Assembly (NCBI GenBank): GCA_904502285.1
Contig: CAJGEC010000015.1
Span: forward strand, 1-41,166
From: an uncultured Alistipes sp.
Lineage (GTDB): Bacteria; Bacteroidota; Bacteroidia; Bacteroidales; Rikenellaceae
Reading direction: 5' to 3'
Length of the DNA stretch: 41,166 bases
The first letter of the stretch is position 1. Each line of letters opens with the position of its first letter. Shown piece by piece: positions 9,381 to 17,503 of the stretch. The notes under the pieces are model-generated. The model saw only the letters and a list, made by a program, of their open reading frames with translations, was not told where the DNA came from and did not search any database. The position numbers and the translations under genes were made by a program.

Positions 9381-11858
9381 ATGAAAAATATAAAGTTTTT
9401 ATTTCTGCTTGTAGCAACTCTCGTTGCCGGCACCTTCACTGCTTGTCAGCAGGAGTGGGAGCCAGGTCAGCCAGATACGGACTTGAGCGTATACTTCCCA
9501 GTTGAAGTTGAGTATGCATCATTTGCTGCAGTAGATAATGATGAGACAGAGATTGACGAGGCTCACGTAGCTTACTACCCTGTCTATCGTCAGAATGGTG
9601 GCGCAGAGATGACTGTTGCTATCCGTTCACGTATGATTGACAATATCGACGCTGGCGACCTTATCGGTCCAGATGAGTCTGTATTCACTATTGCTGAGAG
9701 TGTAACCTTCGCTGAGGGTGAGACTGTTGCTTACCTTGAGATCCTTCTCCATGAGAACTTGTCGTTGAAGCCAGGTAACTTGTTCAACGCTGAGATTATG
9801 GTTAAGGAGACTAAGCACCACGGTAACTACGGTCTCTACCGCAAGACTATCGGTATTGGTATTCCTGAGACTTGGAAGAACCTTGGCGACGATATTAAGG
9901 ACAACAACCTCAAGATGGGTACTTTCACTGAGGACTTCTTCACCTTCTTGTATAGTGCTAGCGGTGGTGCAACCGTATCTGTACAGGTTGATGAGTCTGA
10001 GTCACGTAAGGGCTACTACCGTTTGGTAAACCTCTTCTCAAAGGAGAATATTGTTGAGATGCTTGGTGGTGTTCCTTCTGATATCTCATTTGCTCCAGCT
10101 CCATCTTATGTTGAGCTTGATGCACGTGATTCTAAGGCTGTTTACTTCCCATACCAGGAGGCTGGTTTCAGCATCATTGGTTTTATGGAGCCTGTATGCA
10201 TCGCTTCTGGTAAGAGCATCGGCAAGGATAATGCAGTATTGGAGGATGGTATCATCTCTTTCGCTCCACAGACTGTAGGTATCCTTGATGCTTCTGGTTC
10301 TGGTTACCTTACTAACCAGAATGGTTTGATGCGCATAACTCTTCCAGGTGTTAGCCTTGTAGACCACTCTTTGGCTGTATCTTATGATGGTATACAGGTA
10401 TCTCCAGATAACTCTGAGACCACAGCTAACCTTAGCTTCGTTGTAGGTAAGGATGTTTCTGAGTTCCGTTTCGTAGTTGTTGAGGGTAACGAGCCTATTA
10501 CTACAAAGCAGGGTATTGGCGCTATGGCACAGACTGTTTACCACCAGTCTATCCAGAACCTTATCAACGACGAGTATGAGCCAACTGCTGAGGATAATAT
10601 GGCAACTGCTACTCCTACTCAGACTAACTGGTGGATTACTCTTCCTAAGGCTGGTGTCTACACTGTGTTCGCTGTTCCTTACGACAACAACCGTCAGCCA
10701 GTGATGGAGAGCATCTCACGTACATATTTCTACTTCCGTTCTGCAAATATGAACGATGAAGTGCCTGAGATTGATGATATGATCTTGACTTTCGACTCTC
10801 TTGATAAGTTTGGTGCTGATATTACCAAGTATCCAAGCGCATACTACCTTGGTTTCGATATGTCTATTCCAGAGAGATCAGACCTCTTGGATTATGTATC
10901 TAACATCGCTTACTACTTCGCTCCTACTTCTGAGATCGAGGCAGCTAAGGCTAAGGGTGCAACCGTAGAGTCTATCCTTGCTGAGAATGGTGAGAATGGT
11001 AATAGCTGGCTTGCAGATATCCCTGCTGGCGAGGCTACAATGTTGTTGCAGAGCCTTACTCCTTCAACATCTTACACTATGCTCTTCTCTATGACCAGCA
11101 TCTATGGTAAGACTAAGTACTACGAGTTTGAGAAGTCTACTACTGCTTACCCAGGCCAGGTAGTTATCGGTAATTATAAGTTCACAGATGGCGACAGCAC
11201 TATGAACATTGGTGTTGATTCTATCTTCTCTGCAAATATGATTGAAACCTACGGTTCAGGTTTTGTTTACCTTCTTACTATGCTTGATGACGCTATCTCT
11301 TCAGATGAGGAGGATGCTGAGCCACAGTACTTCACATTCTACGGCTACCATATGCCTGAGTGGAATGCAATCTGCTGCTATGGTGAGGCTGATGGCTTCT
11401 CTAATTACGGTGTATTGTTCGGTGTAGACCTCGACAAGTACAACAACGAGAGCAACACTTACTGGGGTTATAAGAGCTCATCAACTTCTGACTATGAGTA
11501 CGAGAACGAGTCATTCGTAGTTTACTATGGTGAGGATGGCCAGATCAACGAGCTTATCACTTACTTCAAGAAGTATAAGAGGATCTACGACAAGGTTGAT
11601 AATGGTGATGGTACAACTAAGGATGTTGTAACTGAGACAACTCTCAAGGAGTTCAAGCCTGAGACTACGGTTATCACTCTTACCGAGTCAAAGATGCCAG
11701 TAGTGGAGGAGACTCCAGAGGGTGGTGAGAACACTGAGGAGGAGACTGAGGAGGAGGTAACTCCATCAAAGGCTGTTTGTGTCGGTACTCGTACAAACAA
11801 GACTCTTAAGATGAACTCAAACATCGAGTTGATTCCTGCAAGTCTTAACATTCAGTAA
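9381..11858 (+). CDS. Large lipoprotein in SusE/F position, likely surface substrate binder
   Basis: 825 aa. The signal peptide ends at Cys22 (GTFTAC), followed by QQEWEPGQPD, an acidic stretch compatible with surface export. The N-terminal third has a Calx-beta-like pattern (ESVFTIAESVTFAEGETVAY). The middle has fibronectin-type-like strands (LPKAGVYTVFAVPYDNNRQP). The C-terminus carries a very acidic linker (about residues 765-785, rich in E and T) before a final short segment. It starts 38 nt after susD, so it is in the same operon. Proteins at this position in SusCD loci usually help bind substrate at the cell surface. I do not recognise a named family over the full length, and no catalytic motif is visible. 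Confidence 0.75.
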   Translation: MKNIKFLFLLVATLVAGTFTACQQEWEPGQPDTDLSVYFPVEVEYASFAAVDNDETEIDEAHVAYYPVYRQNGGAEMTVAIRSRMIDNIDAGDLIGPDESVFTIAESVTFAEGETVAYLEILLHENLSLKPGNLFNAEIMVKETKHHGNYGLYRKTIGIGIPETWKNLGDDIKDNNLKMGTFTEDFFTFLYSASGGATVSVQVDESESRKGYYRLVNLFSKENIVEMLGGVPSDISFAPAPSYVELDARDSKAVYFPYQEAGFSIIGFMEPVCIASGKSIGKDNAVLEDGIISFAPQTVGILDASGSGYLTNQNGLMRITLPGVSLVDHSLAVSYDGIQVSPDNSETTANLSFVVGKDVSEFRFVVVEGNEPITTKQGIGAMAQTVYHQSIQNLINDEYEPTAEDNMATATPTQTNWWITLPKAGVYTVFAVPYDNNRQPVMESISRTYFYFRSANMNDEVPEIDDMILTFDSLDKFGADITKYPSAYYLGFDMSIPERSDLLDYVSNIAYYFAPTSEIEAAKAKGATVESILAENGENGNSWLADIPAGEATMLLQSLTPSTSYTMLFSMTSIYGKTKYYEFEKSTTAYPGQVVIGNYKFTDGDSTMNIGVDSIFSANMIETYGSGFVYLLTMLDDAISSDEEDAEPQYFTFYGYHMPEWNAICCYGEADGFSNYGVLFGVDLDKYNNESNTYWGYKSSSTSDYEYENESFVVYYGEDGQINELITYFKKYKRIYDKVDNGDGTTKDVVTETTLKEFKPETTVITLTESKMPVVEETPEGGENTEEETEEEVTPSKAVCVGTRTNKTLKMNSNIELIPASLNIQ

Positions 11859-11923
11859 TCATAAGCAATTTGCCAAAAGGGTGGCTCTCGCCACTGACGA
11901 AAGTCACCCCCAAAGGCTTATGA
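11859..11923 (+). other. Structured RNA element between SusE/F-like gene and first protease
   Basis: Directly after the stop codon, TCATAAGC (11859-11866) pairs perfectly with GCTTATGA (11916-11923). Inside it GGGTGGC can pair with GTCACCC, or alternatively GTGGC with GCCAC. No T-run follows, so it is not a classical terminator. It could be a processing site, an attenuator or an mRNA-stabilising end that sets the protease to transporter ratio. No TAnnTTTG box precedes the protease start at 11959, so readthrough from susC is likely. Confidence 0.55.
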
Positions 11924-11958
11924 GAATGTAAAATTAAAATTAATACAAAATTAAACTT

Positions 11959-14037
11959 ATGAATAAGGGTAAGATTTTATTGATTAGCTTGGCAGGATTG
12001 CTTGCAGTGTCGTGTGTAAACGACTCTGTTGATCAGCCCGCAGTAGCTCCAGAGGTTGCTGTAGCCAAGAAATTCGTGAATACCTCTTCAGAAGCTGTTT
12101 CAGGTAAGCTCCTCTTCTATGTAGACGAGGCTAACGTAGCACAGCTTGAGTCAGCAACATCTGTAACTGCTACAGGTATCGAGGCTATCGACGCTGTAGC
12201 AAAGCAGATTGGTGCAACTGGCTTCCACCAGGTATTTAATATGAACGTTAATGCTGAGCTTAAGCGTGAGCTCGGTATGGACCGTTGGTTTGCTATTGAG
12301 TTCCCTGAGGATGTAGATGTTGATGAGGCTGCTAAGGCTTTGGCTGCTGCTGCATCTGTTCAGCGCATCGAGTTCCCTACACTTCTTGCTAATCCTGTTG
12401 TTGATGAGCCAGAGATCGTAGAGATCGCAAATATGGGTTCTACACGTGCCGAGGGTTATCCAAACGATCCTCAGTTCAATATGCAGTGGGCATTGCTCAA
12501 CAAGGGTAATGCAAAGGCTCCTGCTAATGAGGAGACTGGTTATAACTACTCTGAGTACACCGACCCAGGTTTCATCTTCCCAACCATCAAGGCTGGTGCA
12601 GATATCAACGTAGCTCCAGCTTGGGAGTTCACCAAGGGTAATGCTGAGGTTATCGTAGCTATTATCGACCAGGGTGTTGATTTCAACCACGAGGATTTGA
12701 AGGATAATATGCTCGCTAACGAGGCTGAGTTGAATGGTCAGCCAGGTGTTGATGACGACAAGAACGGTTATGTAGATGACGTTTATGGTTACAACTTCGC
12801 TGATAACCCAAAGAACGTAAAGGCTGAGGATGTTAAGCCTATCTCTTTCGGTATTGGTCACGGTACACACGTAGCAGGTACTGTTGCTGCAACAAGCAAC
12901 AATGGTATCGGTATCGCAGGTGTTGCTGGTGGTTCAGGTAATGGTGATGGTGTTCGTATGATCTCTTGCCAGATTTTGGGTGGTGACAACGTATCTTCTG
13001 ATAACACTGCTGCTGCACGTGCTATGGAGTACGCTGCTGACCGTGGTGCAGTTATCGCTCAGAACTCTTGGGGTCAGGATCCAGGTCTTATTACCAACGA
13101 TAATACCTTCAAGTCTGCACAGTCAGTCCGTTACGATGCGTTCAAATACTTTATGAAGAAGAAGAACCACCCAGCTGTGGATGGTGGTATCATCGTCTTC
13201 GCTGCAGGTAACGAGTCAGCTCCTATGGCAGGTTACCCAGGTGCTTACAACGAGTACATCTCTGTAACTTCAGTTGCTCCAGATGGTCTTCCAGCATACT
13301 ATACTAACTTTGGTCCTGGTTGTAACATCGCTGCTCCTGGTGGTGAGTACTTCGTTAATCAGTTTGGTCACGCTATGCGTACAGGTTGTGTTCTTTCTAC
13401 TCTTCCTGACAACAAGTATGGCTATATGCAGGGTACATCAATGGCTACTCCACACGTATCTGGTATTGCAGCGTTGGCTCTCTCTTATGCACAGGATATG
13501 GGCAAGAGCTACTCTGTAAACCAGTTCAAGGAGATGCTTTTGACCTCTGTAACTGATATCGACAAGTATCTCTACGACGGTGCTGTTAAGAATTCAACAG
13601 CTGGTAAGATGGATTTGGCTCAGTATAGAGGCAAGATGGGTACAGGTGTTATCGATACATACCGTGTTCTTATGGCAATGCGTGGTACCTCTTGCGTACC
13701 TGCAGTTGCTGGTGAGGAGACTGTTGTAGATATCAAGTCACTTATCGCTGATGGTCAGACATCACTCAAGATTATGGATGAGATTATCGTTCCACAGGAT
13801 GTTCGCGAGCGTCTTGGTATGAAGAACGAGACTATCTTCGGTAGCGATCTTATCTTCACTTGTACAAAAACTGGTACTGGTGTTATCAAGGTTGTTCTTG
13901 TTGGTGGTGGTGATCAGATTGGTGGTGGTAACTCTATGGGCGGTATGCGCTTGGAGAAGGAGATTGCTATCATCGTTCGTGAGGGCTACACATTGAATGA
14001 GGATGGTTCTATCGACGGCACAAACGGCTGGTTGTAA
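11959..14037 (+). CDS. S8 subtilisin-family lipoprotein protease, module 1
   Basis: 692 aa. The lipoprotein signal ends at Cys19 (LAGLLAVSC). Residues about 36-145 are a propeptide-like domain (KKFVNTSSEAVSGKLLFYVDEA and MDRWFAIEFPED), with a conserved TRAE boundary near 162-165. The catalytic subtilase domain follows: Asp237 (VAIIDQGVDFNHEDL), His301 (HGTHVAGT), oxyanion Asn418 (FAAGNES) and Ser494 (GTSMATPHVSG). The Asp motif is DQG instead of the usual D(S/T)G. About 120 C-terminal residues form a beta-type domain that ends in GWL, shared with the two later paralogues. All catalytic residues are present, so it should be active, probably outside the cell on a lipid anchor. Its partner lipoprotein starts 43 nt downstream. 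Substrate is unknown. Confidence 0.92.
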   Translation: MNKGKILLISLAGLLAVSCVNDSVDQPAVAPEVAVAKKFVNTSSEAVSGKLLFYVDEANVAQLESATSVTATGIEAIDAVAKQIGATGFHQVFNMNVNAELKRELGMDRWFAIEFPEDVDVDEAAKALAAAASVQRIEFPTLLANPVVDEPEIVEIANMGSTRAEGYPNDPQFNMQWALLNKGNAKAPANEETGYNYSEYTDPGFIFPTIKAGADINVAPAWEFTKGNAEVIVAIIDQGVDFNHEDLKDNMLANEAELNGQPGVDDDKNGYVDDVYGYNFADNPKNVKAEDVKPISFGIGHGTHVAGTVAATSNNGIGIAGVAGGSGNGDGVRMISCQILGGDNVSSDNTAAARAMEYAADRGAVIAQNSWGQDPGLITNDNTFKSAQSVRYDAFKYFMKKKNHPAVDGGIIVFAAGNESAPMAGYPGAYNEYISVTSVAPDGLPAYYTNFGPGCNIAAPGGEYFVNQFGHAMRTGCVLSTLPDNKYGYMQGTSMATPHVSGIAALALSYAQDMGKSYSVNQFKEMLLTSVTDIDKYLYDGAVKNSTAGKMDLAQYRGKMGTGVIDTYRVLMAMRGTSCVPAVAGEETVVDIKSLIADGQTSLKIMDEIIVPQDVRERLGMKNETIFGSDLIFTCTKTGTGVIKVVLVGGGDQIGGGNSMGGMRLEKEIAIIVREGYTLNEDGSIDGTNGWL

Positions 14038-14080
14038 TAGTTTCATCGAAGAGTAATAATTACTAAAAAGTAAACGAATT

Positions 14081-14542
14081 ATGAAGAATCTAAAGATATT
14101 TTCACTTGCAGTTATGTTGCTCGTTGCTATGGTAGGCTGTAAGCCTGAGCCAGCGCCTGTAACTTTCGTGCCAGGTGATGTCAATAAGATTGTCAATGAG
14201 TGGCACCTCGTGGAGTTTGCTGGTCAGCCTGCGGAGTTCGACGTTTACGTTGATTTCAACGAGGACGCTACTTTCGAGATGTATGAGCGTAACTTCACCT
14301 ATGAGTATGTTTACAGCAATGGTGACTACGTACTCACTGGTAATGATCTTACAGGTACTTACGCAGATGGCACAGAGTGGAACAATACCTACCGTGCAGA
14401 GGTTTCAGCTGATGGTAAGGTTCTCCGCCTCCACACCACTGATGGTACTATGAGCGTATATAAGCAGGAGGCTATTCCTGAGAGCGTGAAGGCTAACGCT
14501 GTAGAGCCAGCAAGCGTACGCGCAACAGGTTACTTCTTGTAG
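14081..14542 (+). CDS. Small lipocalin-like lipoprotein, module 1
   Basis: 153 aa. The signal peptide ends at Cys20 (LVAMVGC), then KPEPAP. The mature part is a small beta-rich domain starting with NEWHLVEF, followed by EFDVYVDFNEDATFEMYER, GDYVLTGNDLTGTYADGTEW and a short tail with ATGYFL. The W near the start and the alternating strands resemble the lipocalin-like proteins of Bacteroidetes (PF13648-type), but I could not run a profile. It is the first of three paralogues that each follow an S8 protease, with only 43 nt between. It is therefore probably made with the protease and may inhibit, stabilise or present it. That role is a hypothesis. Confidence 0.75.
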   Translation: MKNLKIFSLAVMLLVAMVGCKPEPAPVTFVPGDVNKIVNEWHLVEFAGQPAEFDVYVDFNEDATFEMYERNFTYEYVYSNGDYVLTGNDLTGTYADGTEWNNTYRAEVSADGKVLRLHTTDGTMSVYKQEAIPESVKANAVEPASVRATGYFL

Positions 14543-14555
14543 TCAAAAGCGCAAG

Positions 14556-14612
14556 TAGGGTTTAGACCCTAATCTAAAGACCGTCCGACTAACAATAGTC
14601 GGGCGGTTTTTT
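14556..14612 (+). terminator. Rho-independent terminator after module 1
   Basis: A 12-bp stem (14580-14591 with 14596-14607, one T-G wobble, 4-nt loop) runs into six Ts (14607-14612). A smaller hairpin, TAGGGT/ACCCTA at 14556-14571, lies just before it. Together they close the susCD-protease 1 operon. Confidence 0.88.
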
Positions 14613-14660
14613 CGTTATCTATTTGTATGGTTATCTGTGCAGAGAATAGATAAAATAGTA

Positions 14661-14690
14661 TTGTTGATATAGATTTTTTTACTATCTTCG
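14661..14690 (+). promoter_or_regulatory. Promoter of protease module 2
   Basis: TTG at 14661-14663, a 19-nt spacer, then TATCTTCG at 14683-14690, one mismatch from TAnnTTTG. Lying after a terminator, it gives module 2 its own transcript with about a 45-nt leader. Confidence 0.6.
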
Positions 14691-14741
14691 CACCTTGAAG
14701 TAATGTTGTTATAGGCGAAAACTACTAAATAACAAAAAAAT

Positions 14742-16802
14742 ATGAACAAGGTTAAATTTTTAATGTTTGCAGTTGTGGCAACATTGGCAGCTGCTTGTGT
14801 CGAGGATCCTAAGATGGATGGCTCTGCTCAGGGTGAGAATGCTGTTGTCACAAAGATTGTTAATACTTCGGAGAATGCCTCTAAGGGTGAGCTGATTCTC
14901 TATGTAGATGACGCTACTGCCGAGCTGTGGAGCGCAGAGAAGGCCATCACTCGTTCTTCGGATAGCGCTTTGGCCTCTATTGCTCAGGAGGTAGGTGCGG
15001 AGTCTGTCGAGCAGATCTTCAATATGGCAATGAATGCCGAGGTTAAGCGCGCTCGTGGTATGCACCGCTGGTTTGTTGTTAAGTTCGACCAGGAGGCCAA
15101 TCTCGATGTTGTTGCGCAGAAGTTTGCTCAGCTCCCTTCAGTAAGCAAGATTCAGTTTAGCACCATCCCTCAGCGCCCTCAGGCTGCTGCACGTCCTGTT
15201 AAGGAGGTTATGCCTATCACACGTGCCGACGAGATGCCATACAACGACCCTATGCTTAGCCTTCAGTGGCACTATGATAACCGTGGTAGCAAGAAAATCT
15301 CGCAGACTGCTAAGGAGGGTGAGGATATCGGTGCATTCGGTGCTTGGCAGTACACAGCAGGTAACCGCGAGATTATTGTAGCGGTAGTAGATGAGGGTGT
15401 CAAGTATAATCACCCAGATTTGGAGGCAAATATGTGGGTGAACGAGGCCGAGAAGAGTGGCCAGCCAGGTGAAGATGACGACAATAATGGCTGGGTCGAT
15501 GATATCTATGGTGTAAATACCTGGGACGAGAATGGTAATATCTCGTGGGATGTTGTTGCTTGGCGTGAGGGCTACTATGCTGGCGATACTGGTCACGGTA
15601 CTCACGTAGCAGGTACTATTGCTGCTGTGAATAACAATGAATTGGGAGTATCGGGTGTTGCTGGTGGTTCTGGTAAGGGTGATGGTGTCCGCATTATGAG
15701 CATCCAGATTTTCGATGGTCCAGACTACTCAGGCGACCGAAAGACTGCACGCGGTGTTGAGTATGCCGCAGATATGGGTGCTTCGATATTGCAGAACTCT
15801 TGGGGTTACACCGTAACCACTATCACCGATAGCTCGTTTAAGCGCGATCAGCCTTTGTTGTTCGAGGCTCTCGACTACTTCATCAGCCAAAGCAACTGCT
15901 CTGCTATGGATGGCAATATCGTAATCTTTGCTGCTGGTAACGAGGCTTACCCAGCATCGAACTATCCTGGTGGTTATACAGAGTTTATCTCTGTAACATC
16001 ATACGCTCCAGATGGTCTTCCTACAACATATACCAACTATGGTAAGGGTTGTAATGTTGCTGGCCCTGGTGGAGAGTATGAGTACCAGATGCGCGAATAT
16101 GTAGATGCCAGCACCGTACTTTCAACCATCCCTGCCGAGACTCGCGACCCATACACCTATGGTGAGCAGATCTATGGTTCGGACTATGGTTATATGCAGG
16201 GTACTTCTATGGCTTGCCCTCACGTCTCTGGTGTTGCAGCGTTGTTGTTGTCTTATGCTGTTGAGAATGGTATTCACCTCACTACAGCTAAGCTCAACGA
16301 GATTCTCACAACCTCTGTTCGAGGCTTTGGTAGCTTGAAAGATCGCTCAAAGACTGCGTTCAACAATCGTGGTCAGAGCTTTACCTTTAATCTCAATGCC
16401 TATGACAATGCTATGGGTACTGGTAAGCTCGATGCTACACTTGCAATTATGAACCTTCGTGGTGCTACTTGTGTTCCTGTGGTTGTGGGCGAGGAGGTCG
16501 AGATTGATATTAACACTCTCTTTGGTGAGAAGAACCTCAATATTACACTTTTAAAGGATAAGGATAATCAGGGTTATGACATCAGCGATGAGGTACGCGA
16601 GCGTCTTGGTATCGAGGGTGATACCGTCTTTAGCAACTTGTTTATCCTCACTTGTACAAAGCCAGGTATTGGCGTTGTAACTGTTAAGTTTATCGCTGGT
16701 GGCGACAAGCTTGGCTCTTCAAACACTCCTGGCGGTAAGCTTATCGAGAAGGAGATTGTGCTCATCTCTCGCCAGAAGAACGATAATGGTGCTTGGTTGT
16801 AA
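14742..16802 (+). CDS. S8 subtilisin-family lipoprotein protease, module 2
   Basis: 686 aa. The signal ends at Cys19 (VATLAAAC). The layout is that of module 1: propeptide-like domain about 37-145 (TKIVNTSENASKGELILYVD, MHRWFVVKFDQE), boundary TRADE near 160-164, then a catalytic domain. Catalytic residues are Asp217 (VAVVDEGVKYNHPDL), His285 (GHGTHVAGT), Asn400 (FAAGNEA) and Ser489 (GTSMACPHVSG). Between Asp and His it has a longer, acidic and Trp-rich loop (about 259-281, NTWDENGNISWD) not seen in modules 1 and 3, which may change specificity. The C-terminal domain ends in GAWL. It has its own promoter and a partner lipoprotein 33 nt downstream. It is the most divergent of the three. Confidence 0.92.
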   Translation: MNKVKFLMFAVVATLAAACVEDPKMDGSAQGENAVVTKIVNTSENASKGELILYVDDATAELWSAEKAITRSSDSALASIAQEVGAESVEQIFNMAMNAEVKRARGMHRWFVVKFDQEANLDVVAQKFAQLPSVSKIQFSTIPQRPQAAARPVKEVMPITRADEMPYNDPMLSLQWHYDNRGSKKISQTAKEGEDIGAFGAWQYTAGNREIIVAVVDEGVKYNHPDLEANMWVNEAEKSGQPGEDDDNNGWVDDIYGVNTWDENGNISWDVVAWREGYYAGDTGHGTHVAGTIAAVNNNELGVSGVAGGSGKGDGVRIMSIQIFDGPDYSGDRKTARGVEYAADMGASILQNSWGYTVTTITDSSFKRDQPLLFEALDYFISQSNCSAMDGNIVIFAAGNEAYPASNYPGGYTEFISVTSYAPDGLPTTYTNYGKGCNVAGPGGEYEYQMREYVDASTVLSTIPAETRDPYTYGEQIYGSDYGYMQGTSMACPHVSGVAALLLSYAVENGIHLTTAKLNEILTTSVRGFGSLKDRSKTAFNNRGQSFTFNLNAYDNAMGTGKLDATLAIMNLRGATCVPVVVGEEVEIDINTLFGEKNLNITLLKDKDNQGYDISDEVRERLGIEGDTVFSNLFILTCTKPGIGVVTVKFIAGGDKLGSSNTPGGKLIEKEIVLISRQKNDNGAWL

Positions 16803-16835
16803 TTATATGTAGAACACAGAAATAGATTGTAGAGT

Positions 16836-17306
16836 ATGAAAATGTTTAAGTTATGGTCTATAGCAGTCGTTCTGCTTATGGCGATGGTTGCTTGTGAGAA
16901 ACCAAACAATGGCAATAATAATGGTGGTGGCAATGAGCCAAAACTTACAATTGTAGAGAAAGAGTGGAAGCTGGTTTCGGTCAATGATGTAGAGCCAGAG
17001 TTTACCGTCTACCTCTACTTGGAGTCTGGAATTTTCAATATGTACCAGCAGATTTATACCTTGGATTACCTCTATTTTGAGGGCGACTACACCATTTCGG
17101 GCAATACGCTTTCTGGTGTATATATCGACGGTACTGAGTGGAAGTGCGACTACCAGGGTAGCGTTTCAGCAGATGGCCTCACCCTCACCCTTGTAAGCAA
17201 GGAGGATAATCCAATCACTTGCGTTTATGAGGCTTGTGAGATCCCTACGGATGTAATCAACGAGGCCCTCTCTACTCGTTCAATGGAGGTTGTTCCATTC
17301 TTGTAG
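16836..17306 (+). CDS. Small lipocalin-like lipoprotein, module 2
   Basis: 156 aa. The signal ends at Cys20 (LLMAMVAC), followed by an Asn/Gly-rich flexible linker (EKPNNGNNNGGGNEP) that would hold the domain away from the membrane. The domain repeats the pattern of its paralogues: KEWKLVSV, EPEFTVYLYLESGIFNMYQQ, GDYTISGNTLSGVYIDGTEW and a C-terminal CEIPTDVINEA followed by TRSMEVVPFL. It starts 33 nt after the module 2 protease. The co-occurrence suggests a shared job with that protease; inhibitor or chaperone roles are guesses. The fold assignment to lipocalin-like proteins rests on pattern only. Confidence 0.75.
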   Translation: MKMFKLWSIAVVLLMAMVACEKPNNGNNNGGGNEPKLTIVEKEWKLVSVNDVEPEFTVYLYLESGIFNMYQQIYTLDYLYFEGDYTISGNTLSGVYIDGTEWKCDYQGSVSADGLTLTLVSKEDNPITCVYEACEIPTDVINEALSTRSMEVVPFL

Positions 17307-17342
17307 GAGGCTTTGTGATAGGTCTTTAAACCGATATGTAGA

Positions 17343-17394
17343 GAGTTACCCTTCGAAGAGTGCATTTATACCTTTGAGGGGTACTCTTTTTTTT
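17343..17394 (+). terminator. Rho-independent terminator after module 2
   Basis: A long stem (17343-17358 with 17372-17386, one bulged T, several G-T pairs) is followed by eight Ts (17387-17394). Confidence 0.88.
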
Positions 17395-17436
17395 GTGAAA
17401 AACATAACAGAAATCACATAATCCAGAAAAAAAGTG

Positions 17437-17444
17437 TATCTTTG
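17437..17444 (+). promoter_or_regulatory. Promoter -7 box of protease module 3
   Basis: TATCTTTG lies after the module 2 terminator and about 60 nt before the protease start. No clear TTG is present at the -33 position, so the promoter may be weaker or need help. Confidence 0.55.
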
Positions 17445-17503
17445 CATATTGGCTTTGTGTGACCATACACAGATGATTAGGAAACATTTAACTATTAACT
17501 AAT

